64,000 bases of DNA from Dugong dugon. Taxonomy: Eukaryota; Chordata; Mammalia; Sirenia; Dugongidae. Positions 10,581-21,429 of this stretch are shown one piece after another. Where the stretch lies: assembly GCA_030035585.1 (NCBI GenBank), contig CM057466.1, positions 57,729,233-57,793,232 on the forward strand, read 5' to 3'. The notes beneath the pieces were generated by a model. The model was not told the origin of the DNA. It made no database searches and worked only from the letters and a program-made list of their open reading frames with translations. Made by a program: the position numbers and the translations under genes. Position 1 is the first letter of the stretch; the number at the start of each line of letters is the position of its first letter.

Positions 10581-10735
10581 AACGGTGGTGCAGTGGTTAA
10601 GAGCTATGGCTGCCAACCAAAAGGTTAGCAGTTTGACTCCACCAGCCGCTCCTTGGAAACCATATGGAGCAGTTCTACTCTGTCCTATAGTATTACTATG
10701 AATCAGAATGGACTCAATGGCAATGGTTTTTGTCT
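10581..10735 (+). mobile_element. AfroSINE, near full length
   Basis: Head GGTGGTGCAGTGGTTAAGAG (A box), CAACCAAAAGGTTAGCAG, body CCTTGGAAACCATATGGAGC and tail GAATGGACTCAATGGCAATG. Same orientation as the copy at 9981. The 95-codon frame overlapping it is SINE sequence. Confidence 0.9.
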
Positions 10736-10739
10736 ATAA

Positions 10740-12098
10740 AATTAATCTGATAGGCTGTCCAGTAAATCTGAATATGTGCATTAAGAAAATTGGAAACATC
10801 AGACTAACCTTTTTAAACCATTTCTCACTGCTGATTTACAGAGTAGACATCAAGCAAAACAGAGAGCGGAAATAATTACCTGAGCATGCGAGGCAAAGGT
10901 AAGAGCAGAAGTAATTCTCTAATCCAAAAGTAAAGCGAACAAAAACACATGTACTCTGATTGTCTAGGAAATTGCATCTGTGTTCCACTTTACCTATGGG
11001 TCTTCACAGGCCCAAGTTCTAAGATTAGAAACCTCTGAACACTCTAAGAACATGATGACTTTTGTGGCCCCAAGCTTAACTCCACATTTCCTCTGACAGA
11101 AAAATTATAGAAGCAAGAGAAAACAAAGAGAGAAAAGGTTCACGGGATGGCTTGGGTTGAACTGTATGTTTATAAAGAAAAGTGCCAACTAGACCACATG
11201 TGTCAAGATGAAAAATACCATAAAGAGGTTTCTGGAAGAAATCCTGAGCCAAAAGCCTTTCTTAAGTAAAAATATCATCTTGGGGCACATTCCATATCCT
11301 GCCACTCATGCCTGAGGAGACTGCTTCCTGTTGAAAGTTCATTCTGAAAACAAAATGCTGTCCCCATGGTAAGCCTACTATCCCTTGAAGGCACAGGACA
11401 GAGTAAACAAAATAATCTTCACTTTCAATGACATTTATTTTAGGTAGGATCTAGAATGTTCAGGGAACAGGAATTATTTGAGAAATTGTCCTTTGAAATG
11501 CACCCTCACCAGTTAAACTTGACCAAAAATTTTAAAACCATGTGTTTTTAAAACTCGATGATGAAATTTTTATAACTCAGGAATTTTTTGAAAAATCAAT
11601 TATTTCTTTACAAGGCTCCCAACCTGACATTCAATGCAAATCACTGCCTTTTATCTTATGATCAAAATACGTCAAGTGTAACTGGCAGAGCCACATGAGC
11701 TAGGGGCACACATGATCCCTCTCCTACAACTTGGGGGCTAGCTCATTTGATGTTTAATTTTTACTTTAGACATTAATTCGTTTTTGTCTTATAACCCTCA
11801 GGGAGAATTATGTAATCTGATAGGGAATGTACACTTTGCCTTTTTTTAGTTTGCAACAAGTGAAATTGCTAATTTGGAACCCACAAAAACAGCAATTTCA
11901 TCTGTAACTCGGGGATGTTGAACATGATGAACACAAAGGCTCTAGGTCTAATATTCTGTGAGTCTAAGAGTTACAGGACCATGTTCATGCAAGATACACG
12001 GGGAAACATGAGTAGTTGCAATTTTCTATTGTAATTTCTCTAGATAGAAATTTTTTTTTATTAATTTAACAAGAATTTCTGGGCATCTACTTTCAGCA
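10740..12098. other. Unique-looking intergenic sequence
   Basis: About 1.4 kb in which I see no transposon termini, no frame of note and no RNA gene. It is AT-rich, without strong repeats. Confidence 0.5.
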
Positions 12099-12112
12099 AG
12101 GCCCTATTAAAA

Positions 12113-12322
12113 ACCAAACCAATTGCATTGAGTTGATTCCACCTCATGGCAACCCCGTGTGTTTCAGAGTAGAACTGCAGGCTCCACAGGGTTTTCAATG
12201 GCCATTATCTTTCAGAAGTAGATTGTCAGCCCTTTCTTCCAAAGCACCTATGGTTGGATACAATCTGCAACCTTTTGGTTAGTGGCCAAGCACTTAACCA
12301 TTTGCACCACTCAGGGACTCCC
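12113..12322 (-). mobile_element. Long-body AfroSINE variant
   Basis: Antisense copy: AACCAAACCAATTGCATTGA at the tail end and TGGTTAGTGGCCAAGC at the head. It is longer than the common form, with an added body block (TCAGAAGTAGATTGTCAGCC, reading CTTCTGA sense). Flanked by a 14-bp duplication with one mismatch at 12099-12112 and 12323-12336 (AAGGCCCTATTAAA / AAGCCCCTATTAAA). Confidence 0.85.
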
Positions 12323-12347
12323 AAGCCCCTATTAAACAGGTACTTTT

Positions 12348-12552
12348 GGGTGGTGCAAACAGTTAGTGTGCTCAGCTGCTAACCGAAAGGTTGGGGGTTC
12401 GAATGTACCTAGAGGTGCCTCAGAAGAAAGGCCTGACAATCTATTTCCGAAAAATCAGCCATTGAAAACCCTATGGAGCACAGTTCTACTGTGACACACA
12501 CTGGGGTGTCATGAGTCAGAATCAACTCATGACAACTGGGTTTTGCTTTTTT
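12348..12552 (+). mobile_element. Long-body AfroSINE variant
   Basis: Head GCTGCTAACCGAAAGGTTGG then GGTTCGAATG (B box), then the added block CAGAAGAAAGGCCTGACAAT, then AAAACCCTATGGAGCACAGT. Lies 11 bases after the second duplication of the preceding SINE and points the other way. The added block also occurs in the SINE at 28526 and in the tRNA-Gly-type SINEs. Confidence 0.85.
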
Positions 12553-12654
12553 CTTCTTTTTTAATGATACAGAAATGCTAGAGGTTATTAGGCTACTTAT
12601 GGAGAGAAAATTCTAATTCATTATAGAAAGTAATTTATAAAATTATAAATGCGC

Positions 12655-13240
12655 CAGAGTCTCCTAGGGTAGGTGCTCATCCCTATGAGTAAGTGATAAA
12701 CCACTAAAAGTGCATTAGCTCTTTGAGGCAACCAATCATTCATTCCACAAATATTACCTGGGCATTTATTATGTCAGGCATTGGGCTAGGGCTTGAGATA
12801 TGGAAATAAATACTCCCTATATTCAAGGAGCTTACAGTCTATTAGATGAAATAGATAAGTAAACAAATACTTGCACTACCTTGTGACAGTTGTGTGCATA
12901 ATACTATAATGACGTAAGTGGCAGAGGAGAGGTGCTAGAAGGCTTATTTCACAAAGAAGGTGACATCTAATTGGAATTTGAAGGATGAGAAGTTCACCAT
13001 GCAGAAGGATGGGTGGAAATGGATACTATAGGCTAACTGAACAGAATGTACAAAATATGAAGTCCTAAAAGAATATTCTATATTCGGCAAAAGGCGAAAA
13101 CACCTCTAGAGAACAGAGTGCGAGGGAAAGGTGTTATAGGAGATAAGACAGAAAGGGTAGATTGGGACCAGCTTTTGATGTCCTAAAGGCCACGCTAAAG
13201 AGTGTGAACTTTGTTTTGTACCTAATAGAGTCCTCGGGCT
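12655..13240 (+). repeat. Ancient interspersed repeat, left part
   Basis: Contains TATTATGTCAGGCATTGGGC, CAAGGAGCTTACAGTC, GAATTTGAAGGATGAG and AAGGCCACGCTAAAGAGTGT, a word order I associate with an old mammal-wide repeat whose name I cannot give. It appears to continue after the insertions at 13241-14675, where TTTTAAGCAGAGGAGTA and ATGATCAGATTTGAAAC (14681-14897) fit as its next part. This is inference from memory of the repeat. Confidence 0.45.
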
Positions 13241-13765
13241 CAGTGGCATCACTAGAGTTGGTGTCACCCAGTGCTGTAACTCATGGTATCTCTCTCCACC
13301 CCAGTGGGCAGGCGTGCTGGCAACCCCCCTCCACAGCCCGCACCCCCGCAGTGGGCAGAGCGGCTCCCCCTTCCGCGACACAGGGCCACGCACAGGGCAG
13401 CCCCACCTCTCCCAGCCGTCGCACCCTGCGCCCCCGCAGCTCCTCCCCTCTCCCATTGGCCAAGGCAGAGACCCTCCTCTCTGCCCAAGGCAGGCGTCAT
13501 GGTCCCGTGGCCCGCATCCTGACTGGTGGGTGACATGGGGGAGAGGGAGCTGGGGGGAAGGGGAGGCAGAGGTGTGTGACAAGTTACCACACTGGGTGAC
13601 ACCAACCCTAGTGACGCCACTGCCTTGGTGGCCTCTCCCCAACAGTGCTGGCCTGCGCCACCGCCACTGCAGCAGAGCCTGGGGTCGTTTTGGTATCACC
13701 TCCTGGGGCAGAGTCCGGGGGGGGGGTGCAGTCTGCGTCCCCCACACCCCTTAGTGACGCCACTG
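13241..13765. mobile_element. GC-rich element with inverted termini (hAT-like candidate)
   Basis: A GC-rich island in AT-rich surroundings. Its left end, CAGTGGCATCACTAG (13241-13255), is the start of a 39-bp arm (13241-13279) that pairs with 13584-13622 with about 35 of 39 positions matching. A further end, AGTGACGCCACTG, at 13753-13765 repeats the same terminus. Ends of the form CAGTGGCG...CGCCACTG are typical of hAT transposons. No transposase is present, so it would be non-autonomous. Open frames up to 213 codons here only reflect the GC content and lack of TAA/TAG. Confidence 0.6.
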
Positions 13766-13778
13766 CCCTGGGGACTTT

Positions 13779-14675
13779 TTTTTTTTTTCTCATGAAACAG
13801 TAGTACACATATTGTTTTATGACATTGGTTAACAACCCCACAACATGTCAACCCTCTCCCTTCTCGACCTTTTTTTTTTTTTTTTGGTGAAAATATACAT
13901 AGTCAAAGATACACCATTTCAAAAATTTCTACATGCACAGTTCAGTGACATCGACTAGGCTCTTCCAATTGTGCTGCTATTCTCACTTTAGATGAAGGCT
14001 TACAGAACAAAATAGTTTCTCATTTAACAGTACACATGTTGCCCTATGACAATGGTACAACTTCACAACACATCAACACTATTCTTACTCAACCTTGGGT
14101 TCCCTATCACCAGCTTTCCTGTCCCCTTCTGCCTTCTGGCCCTTGTCCCTGGACTGCTGCGCCTCATTAGTCCCATTTGGTTTTATGGGGCTGTCCACTT
14201 CCAGGCTGAATGGTGAACCTTGGAAATGACTTTACCACTGAGCTAAAAGGGTGGCTGGGGGCCATACTCTCAGGGTTTCTCCAGTCTCCTTTAGGCCAGT
14301 AAGTCTGGTCTTTTTTTTGTGAGTTAGAATTATGTTCTGCAGCCTTCTCCAGCTCTGTCCAGATCCCTCTGTTGTGATCCTGGTTAGAGCAGTCAGTGGT
14401 GGTAGCCAGGCACCATATAGCTGTATTGGACTCAGTCTGGTGGAGGCCTTGGTAGCTGTGGTCCATTAGTCCTTCGGACTAGTCTTTTCCTTGTATCCTG
14501 TTCTCTTCATTCTCCCTTGCTCCTGAATGGATGAGACCAGTGGAGTATCTCAGATGGCTGCTCACAGGCTTTTAAGACCCCAGACACTACTCACCAAGGT
14601 AGAATGTAGAACATTGTCTTTATAAACTGTGTTATGCGAACTGAGCTAGATGTTCCCCGAGACGACGGTTACCCG
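13779..14675 (-). mobile_element. Three L1 3' ends in series, antisense
   Basis: Three T-rich starts or 3'-end sequences follow one another in one orientation. 13779-13867 is the common afrotherian L1 3' terminus. 13868-13985 is a second type (GTGAAAATATACATAGTC), also seen at 37716. 13986-14675 restarts the common type (GATGAAGGCTTACAGAACAA) and runs on through CTTTTAAGACCCCAGACACT. Each restart begins again at the 3' end, so these are separate insertions, probably into the A-rich tail of the previous one. Confidence 0.75.
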
Positions 14676-14697
14676 GGGGATTTTAAGCAGAGGAGTA

Positions 14698-14863
14698 AAA
14701 CCAAAAAACTGAACCCATTCCCGTGCAGTCGATTCCAACTCATAGCAACCCTATAGGACAGAGTAGAACTGCCCCATAGGGTTTCCAAGGAGGGATTAAT
14801 AGATTGAAACTCCAACCTTTTGGTTAGCAGCCAATCTCTTAACCACCACACCACCAGGACTCC
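14698..14863 (-). mobile_element. AfroSINE with 12-bp duplication
   Basis: Antisense, from CAGTCGATTCCAACTCATAG through AACCTTTTGGTTAGCAGCC to ACCACCAGGACTCC. Flanked by AGCAGAGGAGTA at 14686-14697 and 14864-14875, identical on both sides. Confidence 0.9.
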
Positions 14864-14879
14864 AGCAGAGGAGTAGCAT

Positions 14880-16030
14880 GATCAGATTTGAAACTTTTGA
14901 AAAATTATCTATGGAATGACGGTGTGGAGGATAGCTTGAATGGGGACAACTTGCAGTCATCCAAATCACTTGAAAGGCCACTCCAACTGATGGAAAAGAG
15001 ATGAGGGAAGACTAAGTTTAATACACTACCACCAACTAGCATCAAGAAACTTAAAATCAGTCATATGTATCATTCAATCCCAAGATCCACCTATTCACTA
15101 ACTGGTCAATTTCAAACTATGTAATGCCAAAACAACTGGTTTATGACTTTCTTTTTCAGCAAGTTGGCCCGGTTTTGTGACATAGCGTAGAGATAATTAT
15201 AAATTGCCATAAAATCATTTTAAGCTGGGGAGACAAAAAGCAACTTTTTAGCTTATGAAAGAGTTTTTATGATAAAAATAAATGCCCAAAGGGTATTTGT
15301 TACGAGAAAACAAAAAAAAAAAACCCTACTATCTCAGTAAAATCCTCCTGTTTGAGTGTCTCATTAACTCAATATATTAGCTGTTAATTTTCCACATGGA
15401 AAGGAAACTGCAGGTACAGAAAAACAAAAATTCAGAGTTTACTTGGAATCTTTCAGGTAACTCTTTGCCGCAACAGACTCATCTTCCTGTTTGCTTAGAT
15501 TAATTTTAAGACTTATTTTCCCTATTTGGGACACACCTGTGGGAGGCAGGTCACAAGCAAGCAGGGTATAGCAAACTCAGAAGTCAGCATTTGCTTCAGA
15601 TAATCCACAAATGTATTATTAACATGTCAAAAATAAAATTTTATTCTCAATTTCTAGATATCAGATGACTGGTAATAATTATTAATAATTCTGGTTGGTG
15701 GTAGTCTAGTTATTAGACAATTATACAGGATGAAAGGGCTGAGGTGGTCAGATGAAGAGTGAATTAGCTGCATTCCTACCAACTGTGGGTTAAAGGGATG
15801 TATTTCTCATGGCCCAAAGGCAGACCTGAGTGAGAGAGTACATGGCTTGTGACAGGTTTCGTAGACACTGCCAAGAAAAAACTAGGATGTCCAGGAGATG
15901 AGAAAAGACTGGCCCTTAGGCTGCAGGACTAAATTCTAGCACAGTAGAATAAAAAGGAAAAAAAAGAAATCAGTACCTACATAAGAGGATCACCTGACTT
16001 TTAATAATGTTAAGATCTTATCTTTTCGTT
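14880..16030. other. Unassigned intergenic sequence
   Basis: The first 80 bases probably finish the ancient repeat seen at 12655. Beyond about 14960 no transposon, RNA gene or meaningful frame was recognised. A-rich stretches at 15306-15325 and 15955-15967. Confidence 0.45.
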
Positions 16031-16488
16031 CTCTTAACAGTGCCCTTTCCAGACTGACCGTCTTAAATTTTGGTGAAGTCTAATTTATTGATTGTTTCTT
16101 TTATGGCTCATCCTTTCAGTGTCAGGTGTAAGAATTATTTGCCTAACCTCAGGTATGAATATTCTTTCCTAAGTTTTCATTTAAAGGTTTTATGGTTTTA
16201 CACTTTACATTTAGATCTATAATCCATTTTGATTTAATTTTTGTATAAGATATGAGATTTAGGTCAAGTTTAACTTTTTGCATATGGATATCCAACACCA
16301 TTTGTTGAAAAGAAAATCATTTCTCTATTGAACTGTTTTTGCAGCTTCATCAAAAATCAATTGATTAAATTTGTGTCCAATTTCTAGACTTTATTCTGTA
16401 CCTCTGAACTATGTGCCTATCCCTTCACCAATACCACACTGTTGTGGCTACTGTACATTTTTAGTTAAGGTTAAAAAAAATAAAATAA

Positions 16489-16826
16489 AACCAAACCCGT
16501 TGCCGTCAATTGATTAAGACTCATAGAGACCCTATAGGACAGAGTAGAACTGCCCCATAGGGTTTCCAAGGCTGTAACCTTAACAGAGGGGCCCCAGTTG
16601 TGCAGAGGTTAAGAGCTTGGCTGCTAACCAAAAGGTCAGCAGTTTGCATCTACCCAGCCACTCCTTGGAAACCCTATGGGGCAGTTCTACTCATAGAGTT
16701 GCTATGAGTGGGAACTGACTTCATGGCAATGGGTTTAGTTTTATTTATTTATTTTTAACCAGACTGCAACATCTTTCTCTAGTGGAGAGGCTGGTGGGCA
16801 CTTTAACCACTACACCATCAGGGCTG
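16489..16826 (-). mobile_element. AfroSINE (long form) split by another SINE
   Basis: Left part 16489-16588 has CCAAACCCGTTGCCGTCAAT, AGAACTGCCCCATAGGGTTT and AAGGCTGTAACC. The right part 16756-16826 has CAACATCTTTCTCTAGTGGA, GGCTGGTGGGC and TTAACCACTACACCATCAGG. Joined, they have the order of one antisense long-form SINE like that at 49482. The gap is filled exactly by the sense SINE 16589-16755. Confidence 0.8.
16589..16755 (+). mobile_element. AfroSINE nested in another AfroSINE
   Basis: Sense copy with AGTTGTGCAGAGGTTAAGAG, CTGCTAACCAAAAGGTCAGC, CTCCTTGGAAACCCTATGGG and a T-rich end (TTTATTTATTTATTTTT). It lies inside the antisense SINE 16489-16826; a short TTAAC word at both junctions may be the target duplication. 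Confidence 0.85.
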
Positions 16827-16847
16827 CTAGACAGATATAGAGATAAA

Positions 16848-17054
16848 AACCAGAAACCAAATCCATTGTTATGGAGTTGATTCTGACTTATAGGAACCCT
16901 ATAGGACACGGTAGAACTGCCCTATAGGGTTTCCAGGGCTGTAATCTTTACAAAAGTAGATCACCAGATCTTTGTCCCACAGAGTGGCTGTGGGTTTGAA
17001 CCACCAATCTTTCTGTCAGCAGCCAAGCGCTTAACCATTGTGCCTCCAGGGCTC
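16848..17054 (-). mobile_element. AfroSINE, long form
   Basis: Antisense: AACCAAATCCATTGTTATGG, GAACTGCCCTATAGGGTTTC, AGGGCTGTAATCTTTAC, then TCACCAGATCTTTGTCCCAC and CAGCAGCCAAGCGCTTAACC. Imperfect flanking words (GATATAGAGATA / GATATACAGATA) may be its target duplication. Confidence 0.85.
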
Positions 17055-18110
17055 CTTTGATATACAGATATATATATCTATATGTATAAATACATATTTA
17101 ATTCTAAAAGTGTATGTGTAATATAGTATAGATATAGGTATCTGGGATTGAAATTAAAATTGCATTAAATCTATAAATCAATTTATGGAAAACTGACATT
17201 GTTACTATGTCCTCCAATCCATAAACATAGTATGTCTCTCAATTTATTTTGACTTCTTTTATAAATGTTTTATAGTTTTCAGTATCCAAATTCTGTACTT
17301 GCTTTGTTAAATTTATATGTATTTCCTTTTTTTAGCTATTGTAAATTTTTTTTTAATTTCAGTTTCCAATTGTTTACTTCTAGTATATAGAAATATAATT
17401 AAGTTTTGTGCTGATCTTGTATCCTGTGACCTTGCTAAACTCATATGTTAGATTCTCAGAGGTTTTTGTCTTTTGTAGATTCCTTAGTATTTTCTAAATA
17501 AGCAATCATGATTTCTGGGACTATGGGCAGTTTCATTTCTTCTTTTATATTTGGTACATTTTTACTACTTCTTCCTGCTTTATTGCAGTATCTAGGCTTC
17601 CAGTACAATGCTGAATAACAATGGTGAGAGTGGACATCTCAGTCTTAAGGGTAACATATTCAGTCTTTCACCATTAAGTATGTTGGCTATAGGTTTTTTG
17701 CACATTCCCCTTATCAGGTTGATACAGTTCCCTTCTGTTCCACAAATGTTTGCTGGGAGTTTTTATAACAAATGGATGTTGAATTTTGTCAAATGATTTT
17801 TCCACATCAATTGATATTATCAAGTGCCTTTTCTTGTTTATAATGTTAATATAGTGGATCGTATTGATTGATTTTCAAATATTGACCCAGCCCTACATTC
17901 CTGGGATTTTGGGTATTTTGTACTGTATTTGCCTTGTTTTGGTATCAAGGTAATGCTGGCCTCATGAAATGAGTTTGGATGTTTCCCCTCTTCTTCTATT
18001 TTCTGAAAGAAATTGTGTGGAATTGGTGTTATTCTTTAAATATTTGGTAGAATTTGCCAGTGAAAGCATTTGAGCCTGGAGATTTCTTTTGAGATGCTAT
18101 TTAACTACAA

Positions 18111-18200
18111 ATTAACTAACAAATTTATTTATTAGACATTATTAACTAACAAATTTATTTATTAGACATTATTAACTAACAAATTTATTTATTAGATATA
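18111..18200. repeat. Three tandem copies of a 30-bp unit
   Basis: The unit ATTAACTAACAAATTTATTT plus ten further bases (ATTAGACATT) occurs at 18111-18140, 18141-18170 and 18171-18200. The first two are identical and the third differs in its last bases. It lies in the old L1 and looks like a local triplication of L1 sequence. Confidence 0.95.
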
Positions 18201-18335
18201 GGACAATTCAGATTATCTATATCATCTTGGGTAAATTCCAATACTTTGTAGTTTTTGAGATATGGGTTCATTTCATCTAACTTGACAAATGTGTGTGCAC
18301 AGAGTTGTTCATAGCACCCCATTACTATCCTCTTA

Positions 18336-18360
18336 ATATATATATATATATATATATATA
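18336..18360. repeat. (TA)n microsatellite
   Basis: An uninterrupted TA run directly beside the tail of the antisense SINE at 18361, the usual place for a simple repeat to grow from a SINE tail or target. Confidence 0.95.
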
Positions 18361-18517
18361 AAAGTTGTCATTGAGTCAATTCTGACTCATAGCAATCCTA
18401 TAGGACAGAGTAGAACTGCCCCCGTAGAGTTTGCAAGGCTGTAAATCTATACAGAAGCAGACTCCACATCCTTTCAGTTAACAGCCAAGTACTTAACCAC
18501 TGCCCCACCAGGGCTTC
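18361..18517 (-). mobile_element. AfroSINE
   Basis: Antisense: GTCATTGAGTCAATTCTGAC, CCTATAGGACAGAGTAGAAC, GCAAGGCTGTAAATC, AACAGCCAAGTACTTAACCA and CCACCAGGGCTTCC. Inserted in the old L1 at 16040-21420. Confidence 0.9.
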
Positions 18518-19115
18518 CTTCTCAAAGTTAGCAGGGTCTTTAACAATGTCCTCTCTTTCAATAACTTGTGTCTTCTCTCTTTTTTTCTTTGTAAGTCTGA
18601 TTATAGGTTTATTCATTTCATTTTCAAAGAACAAGCTTTTGATTTCATTTTCTCTACCGTTTTTCTGTTTTATGCTATATTTAATTTAATGCTATAAATT
18701 TTCCTCCAATCTCTACTTTAACTGCATTCCACAAATGGTATGTTGTATTTTCAATTACATTTTACTTCAAAATATTTTCTAATCTGCTTTAATACTTCAT
18801 CTTTGATCCATTGATTATTTAGAAGTTAATGTCCAAGTTTTTAGAGATTTTCCAGTTATCTTTCTGCCATTGATTTTGGTTTAATTCCATTGTGGTCAAA
18901 GAACATAATTTGTATGATTTCAATTATTTTAAGTGTGTTAAGGTTTGTTTTACAATCCTAGATACGGTCTATTTTGGTGAATGCTTCATGTGCTCTTTGA
19001 AAGAATATGTATTCTACTGCTTTTGGGTGGAGTATTCTATAAATGTCAGTTGGTTGACAATGTTGTTGAGTTCTTCTGTATCCTTGATGATTTTCTGTCT
19101 ACTAGTTGTTTTACT

Positions 19116-19284
19116 GGAGCCCTGGTGGTGCAGTAGTTAACTAATTGGCTGCTAACCAAAAAGTCATCAGTTCGAATCCACCAGCTGCTCCTTGGAAATC
19201 CTATGAGGCAGTTCTACTCTGCCCTATAGAGTCACTATGAGTTGGAATCGTCTTGACGGCAATGGGTTTAGTTTGGTTTTGGTT
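19116..19284 (+). mobile_element. AfroSINE, full-length example
   Basis: The clearest sense copy. GGAGCCCTGGTGGTGCAGTA includes the A box, TCAGTTCGAATCCACC the B box, CTCCTTGGAAATCCTATGAG the body, GTTGGAATCGTCTTGACGGC the conserved 3' core, and a GTTTGGTTTTGG-type tail follows. This is the tRNA-derived AfroSINE layout. Flanked by TAGTTGTTTTACT (19103-19115) and TAGTTCTATTACT (19285-19297), 11 of 13 identical. It splits an L1 stretch whose halves read on from one side to the other. Confidence 0.95.
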
Positions 19285-21429
19285 TAGTTCTATTACTGTG
19301 AGAAGAGCATTGAAATCTCCAAATACAGTCATGGATTTTTTGTTTCTCCCTTCATTTTTGTCATTTTTGCTACATATATTTTGAAAGTCTGTTGTTAGGG
19401 GCTTATGCATTTATAATTTTTATGTCTTATTGGTAAATTGACTCTTTTATCATTATGTAATGTTCCACATTATCTCAGGTGATTTTCTTTGATCTGTAGT
19501 CCACCTTGTCTGATATCACTATAACTACTCCACCTTTCTTTTGTTTAGTGTTTACATAGTTTTTTTCCATTCTTTTACATTTAACCTTCCTATATTATTA
19601 TATTTGAAGTTTCTCGTAGACAGTCTATACTTGGGTGGTGTGTTTTTATCCATTCTGATGATATCTGCCTTTTAACTGGTGTGTTTAGACCATTTATATC
19701 CAATATAATTATTGATATGTTTGGATTTAAGTCTACCTTTTATTCTATGCTCACTCTTTGTTCCCTATGTTTTTCCTTCCTCTGTTGTCCCTTTCTTCCT
19801 TCCTTCCTGGGTTATTTCAGCATGCTTTAGTATTCCATTTTAACGTATCCATTGTGTTTTTTTGACTGTTTTTCTTTGTATAGTGTATGGGTGTATGTGC
19901 ATGCACACACATGGTTTGATTTAGTTGCACTAGTGATTACAGTACACTTACTCAACCTTCTTCAGTCTACTTAGTATAAATATTTTACCACATCAAGTGG
20001 AATAAAGAAATTTTTTCACAATATATATCCTTTTATCCTCCCCCCATGTTGTACACATTTAATGTATTACATCTATACATTGAAAACCACATCAAATTAT
20101 GTTACAGTTTTGCTTTTAACCATCAGATATATTTTAAAGAACTCAAGAGGTAATGGATAGTCAATTATATTTACCCATATATTTACCATTTATACTGCTT
20201 AATCTTCATTCCTGATGCTCCAAACTTCCTTCTGGAATCATTTCCTTCATGTCTGAAGAACTTCACTTAGTAGTTCTTTTAGAGCAGTCTGTTGGCCATG
20301 AATTCTCTTTGTTTTCCTTCACCTGAGAATGTCTTTATTTCGCCTTCATTTCTGAAGGGTATTTTCACTGGATATAGAATTCTGGGTTGACAATTCTTTC
20401 AGCACTTTAAAAATACTGTTCCACCTTCTTCTTGTCTCCATGGTTTCTGATGAGAAATCTGTAGTAGTTTCAATAATTTTTCTTTTGCTGCTTTCAAAGT
20501 ATTTTCTTTGTCTTTAGTTTTTAGCAGTTTAATTATGATGGGTCTGGGCCTGGATTTCTTTGAGTTTAGTGGTCATTAAGCTTCTTGAATCTGTAGGTTT
20601 GTGTCTTTCACCAAATTTGAGTTTTCAGTCCTTATTTATTCAAATGTTTATGTTTCAAGCTTTTTCTCCTCTCTTTCTGGGACCTGATGATATTTATGTT
20701 AGACTTTTTGGTATTGTCCTATAGATCCCTGAAGCTCAGTTCATTTTTTGTAAATCTTTATTTCTGTGTATTTTTCATATAGGATAATTTCTATTGATCC
20801 ATCTTCATGTTCACTGATTGTTCTTGCTACTAGGCCCATGCAGTTTTTGTTTTGTTTCATTTTGATTTAGCTAACTGTATTTTTCAATTATATATTTTCC
20901 ATTTGGTTCTTCTTTATATTATCTATTTATTTGTTGAGACTATTTTTCCATTATTTTCCATTATTCAGTGTATGTCCTGACTTTTTAGCATATTTTGTGA
21001 GATAACTCCAACATCTGTGACACACTGATGCATTGACATCTTTCAATTCTTATTCAAGTTGAGAATTTCCTGATTCTTCATATGTTGAGTAACTTTGGAT
21101 TATATCCTGATCATTCTAAGTATTATGTTATGAAATTCTGAGTCTTATTTTAATATTACGGAGAAATGTTCCAATTTTTGTTCTAGCAAAAAAAATATCT
21201 GCTTAGGTTCAGGCCACAGGTTCTGTGGATTGTAATTTCAATGCAAGTTTTCAAAGCCTTTGTAGTGTTGGTCAGATCTATCCCATATGCATGTCATCCA
21301 ATGGCTAGTCTGGGAATTGTTCAGTTCTCAAAGTATTTGATCAGCTGCTTAGGATCAGATCCACACATCCATAGCTCAGTAGTGAACCCAGTACTCTACA
21401 GATAACTTTATGTTTTTTCTTCCTAGCTC

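Larger units (their letters stand above)
16040..21420 (-). mobile_element. Long ancient L1, antisense, interrupted
   Basis: Antisense L1 across several kb. ORF2-side words include ATCCAACACCATTTGTTGAA, CAATGGTGAGAGTGGACATC, ATTCCTGGGATTTTGGG and GAAATTGTGTGGAATTGG. Toward the 5' end come GGATATAGAATTCTGGGTTG and CAGCACTTTAAAAATACTG. Protein frames are destroyed. It is broken by five SINE copies and bears two local expansions (18111-18200 and 18336-18360). The order of segments runs from ORF2 at the left to the 5' side at the right, so most of the element's length seems to be present. Right edge is approximate. Confidence 0.75.

Noticed and set aside
13106..13747. 213-codon open frame on the minus strand, the longest in the window
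   Set aside because: It lies in the GC-rich inverted-terminus element, overlaps equally open frames on both strands, and shows no domain, only G/P/R/S/A-rich low-complexity text. GC content explains it.
18111..18200. Three regular repeats as a CRISPR-like array
   Set aside because: The units are directly adjacent with no spacers, and the sequence is mammalian L1.
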